Shown here: piece after piece, positions 6,199-7,302 of the stretch
Numbering within the stretch: position 1 is the stretch's first letter
Layout: each line of letters starts with the position of its first letter
Assembly (NCBI GenBank): GCA_018644745.1
Contig: JABGPX010000411.1
Location: 1-7,302 of the forward strand
Reading direction: 5' to 3'
Source: Spirochaetales bacterium
Lineage (GTDB): Bacteria > Spirochaetota > Spirochaetia > ARS1246
DNA: 7,302 nt
Notes under the pieces: generated by a model
What the model saw: the letters and a program-made list of their open reading frames with translations, nothing else
The model's database searches: none
Told to the model about the DNA's origin: nothing
Made by a program: the position numbers and the translations under genes

Positions 6199-6622
6199 TT
6201 TTCCGTTCCGGGAATAGAAAACCCATCCCGAATACTACCAAACCAACGCACAATGCAACAACCCGAAACAAGCCTCTTCGCTCTTCGGCGATCGAAACCC
6301 GCCGAATTTTTGAACCAAGGGTCCAAGTGGCTTCTTCCCTCGCGGAACCCGGAGCCATGATTTTTACTTCTCCGGTTCGATTATATCCAAGGGTCCTGGC
6401 CCGCAGCTCAATTTCCGTTGAATCGTGGAGCAGCAAATCCCGCTCTTCTGTAAGGTGAGTGTTAATTTGCTTCAAATCATTTACGTTTTCTACAAGTCTG
6501 TCACGGTAATTATCAAGTTCCTTCATAGAAACCAGCCCTGAATCGCCCCAGAGAAAAACCATGATGGTATTGAGTAGAAATGCTGCGTATATCGCTGGGA
6601 GGAAGCGTGAGCCCAATTTCAT
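6179..6622 (-). CDS. FtsB/DivIC-type septum formation initiator protein with a second membrane segment
   Basis: 147 residues from ATG at 6622. A short cytoplasmic start (MKLGSR) is followed by a membrane segment at 7-25, GDSGL (26-30), a coiled-coil-like helix (about 33-75: LDNYRDRL, NVNDLKQINTHL, TEERDLLL) and LGYNRTGEV (78-86), the 'LG....GE' turn that ends FtsB/DivIC domains. This domain links FtsL and FtsQ/DivIB in the divisome, facing the periplasm. Unlike standard FtsB, about 60 residues follow, including a second hydrophobic segment (118-137, FRVVALCVGLVVFGMGFLF) and a short basic tail, which would return the C-terminus to the cytoplasm. The frame also runs upstream to a TTG at 6667 and a GTG at 6646, but neither has a good ribosome site. 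The ATG at 6622 gives a typical N-terminus, although its own ribosome site is poor. It is the first gene of the operon. Confidence 0.85.
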   Translation of the reverse strand: MKLGSRFLPAIYAAFLLNTIMVFLWGDSGLVSMKELDNYRDRLVENVNDLKQINTHLTEERDLLLHDSTEIELRARTLGYNRTGEVKIMAPGSAREEATWTLGSKIRRVSIAEERRGLFRVVALCVGLVVFGMGFLFPERKNGSQTR

Positions 6623-6783
6623 ATCAATAATAACGGTTTCTTTCACCTGTATCTTGAGAACTAACAATTTAAGTGAGCGCCGCGCCGTTATAAGGCCCCT
6701 GTTCCGGTGTATTATTTAGTAAACACAGCATTGCTTTTTGCCGATAATTGCATTACTGTGAAGTATAAATTCAGGAGTAGCCC
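6623..6783. promoter_or_regulatory. Divergent intergenic region with ribosome site and candidate promoter elements
   Basis: 161 bp (116 bp if the TTG start is used) between the operon and the acidic-protein gene. AGGAG (6773-6777) sits 6 nt before the ATG at 6784 and decides that start. Candidate plus-strand boxes are TTGCTT (6731-6736) with TACTGT 17 bp on, and TATAAA at 6764-6769, all weak or badly placed. On the minus strand TATAAC (complement of 6688-6693) is a possible -10 for the operon, without a good -35. An imperfect inverted repeat, GTGTATTA (6707-6714) and TAAACAC (6720-6726), lies between the two and could be an operator. None is strong enough to assign. Confidence 0.35.
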
Positions 6784-7302
6784 ATGGCCGCAGATTTCGA
6801 CAATGACTCTTTAGCTGAAGATGGGAACGACAATCTCTCGCCGAACGATTCGGTTTCTACCGACGACAATGAACTCGAACAATACGGAGTTTGGGTAAAA
6901 ATCGGCCCTGAGGATGTAGGCGATGACCAGCCTGCCGATGATTTTGGACTTGAGAATTTGTCTGTTGATGATGTGTCCGATAACGACTTTCTCACCGAAG
7001 AAGATGAAGAGCTTCTCGCGCCTCTGGAAGGAGAAATCGAAACGCCAAATCCGGCCGCCGAATCTGAATCTCTTGATGAGCTCTCCGACATATCTCTGGA
7101 TGATTTCACGGCGGATATAGATCTCGAGGAAGAAAATATCTTCGATGATTCCGCTCCTTCGCTAGAAATGGAAGAAATTAACCCTGCTGAAGATGAACTC
7201 GGGAATTTGGCAGATATTGAGTTAGATGAAGATATTCCTGGCCTGGAGCTGAATACAGGCGATCAGGACATGGATGAAGATCTTGAGGCTCTGGAACTGC
7301 CG
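6784..7302 (+). CDS. Highly acidic protein of unknown function (C-terminus missing)
   Basis: The frame opens at ATG 6784, with AGGAG 6 nt upstream, and stays open for 173 codons to the window edge, so at least the C-terminus is missing. By hand count 63 of 173 residues are Asp or Glu (36%), and the only basic residue is K39, inside the one hydrophobic-aromatic island, YGVWVKIGPED (34-44). The rest is low-complexity acidic sequence with leucine or isoleucine at short intervals (LDELSDISLDDF at 98-109, IDLEEENIF at 112-120, IELDEDIPGLEL at 145-156). There is no signal peptide, membrane segment or cysteine in the visible part. I associate the YGVWVK-type segment with spirochaete acidic proteins of unknown role but cannot name the family. 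It may be a long disordered linker leading to a globular C-terminal domain outside the window. It is divergent from the division operon. The coding call is secure from the ribosome site, open frame and codon pattern. Confidence 0.85.
   Translation, partial: MAADFDNDSLAEDGNDNLSPNDSVSTDDNELEQYGVWVKIGPEDVGDDQPADDFGLENLSVDDVSDNDFLTEEDEELLAPLEGEIETPNPAAESESLDELSDISLDDFTADIDLEEENIFDDSAPSLEMEEINPAEDELGNLADIELDEDIPGLELNTGDQDMDEDLEALELP

Noticed and set aside
6665..6667. TTG start at 6667 for the FtsB-like protein
   Set aside because: There is no ribosome site upstream, and the added 15 residues do not look like the family's short cytoplasmic N-terminus. It cannot be fully excluded because the ATG at 6622 also has a weak site.
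6677..6685. GCGC-C-GCGC palindrome upstream of the division operon
   Set aside because: Too short, with a 1-base centre and no second copy or T-tract. It is likely chance in a GC-rich patch.
6771..7109. Serine-rich open frame on the minus strand
   Set aside because: It is the antisense of the acidic gene: GA-rich Asp/Glu codons read backwards give serine runs. It covers the ribosome site of that gene and has no domain.

Overview
The window looks like chromosomal DNA from a free-living spirochaete or a close relative. The grounds are mid-range base composition and a gene set that reads as spirochaetal to me: a DUF1015 protein, a secreted-type CPBP protease with a spirochaete-style N-terminal half, and a very acidic protein carrying a YGVWVK segment. 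This assignment is by recall of family styles, not by a search. I see no insertion sequence, phage gene, CRISPR array, tRNA or rRNA.

Layout, left to right. (1) 1-952, minus: the N-terminal 317 residues of an FAD/NAD(P)H oxidoreductase running off the left edge, divergent across about 75 bp from (2) 1028-1336, plus: a small LsrG-like antibiotic-biosynthesis-monooxygenase (ABM) fold protein. (3) 1361-2005, minus: protein-L-isoaspartate O-methyltransferase (pcm), convergent with the ABM gene and placed 2 bp after (4) 2008-3018, minus: a GH20-like barrel protein whose catalytic motif looks altered. (5) 3164-4495, plus: a DUF1015 protein. (6) 4499-4548: a nested hairpin with a T-tract on the minus strand, ending leftward transcription. 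(7) A tight minus-strand operon, 6622 to 4628: an FtsB/DivIC-type division protein, a Sua5/YrdC (TsaC-like) protein and a CPBP intramembrane protease, joined by 20-nt and 4-nt overlaps. (8) 6784-7302, plus: an acidic protein running off the right edge.

How the genes relate. The operon joins cell division, t6A tRNA modification and membrane proteolysis; translational coupling is visible, a functional link is not. The GH20-like protein and pcm form a second two-gene unit. The oxidoreductase and ABM gene share one intergenic region with possible divergent promoters, and both families handle redox or quinone-like chemistry, so a functional pairing is possible but unproven.

No clear new multi-gene system is visible. 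The points most worth a second look are the GH20-like probable pseudoenzyme coupled to pcm, the acidic protein with one basic residue in 173, the two-domain secreted-type CPBP protein, and the Shine-Dalgarno sequence that abuts the DUF1015 start codon.
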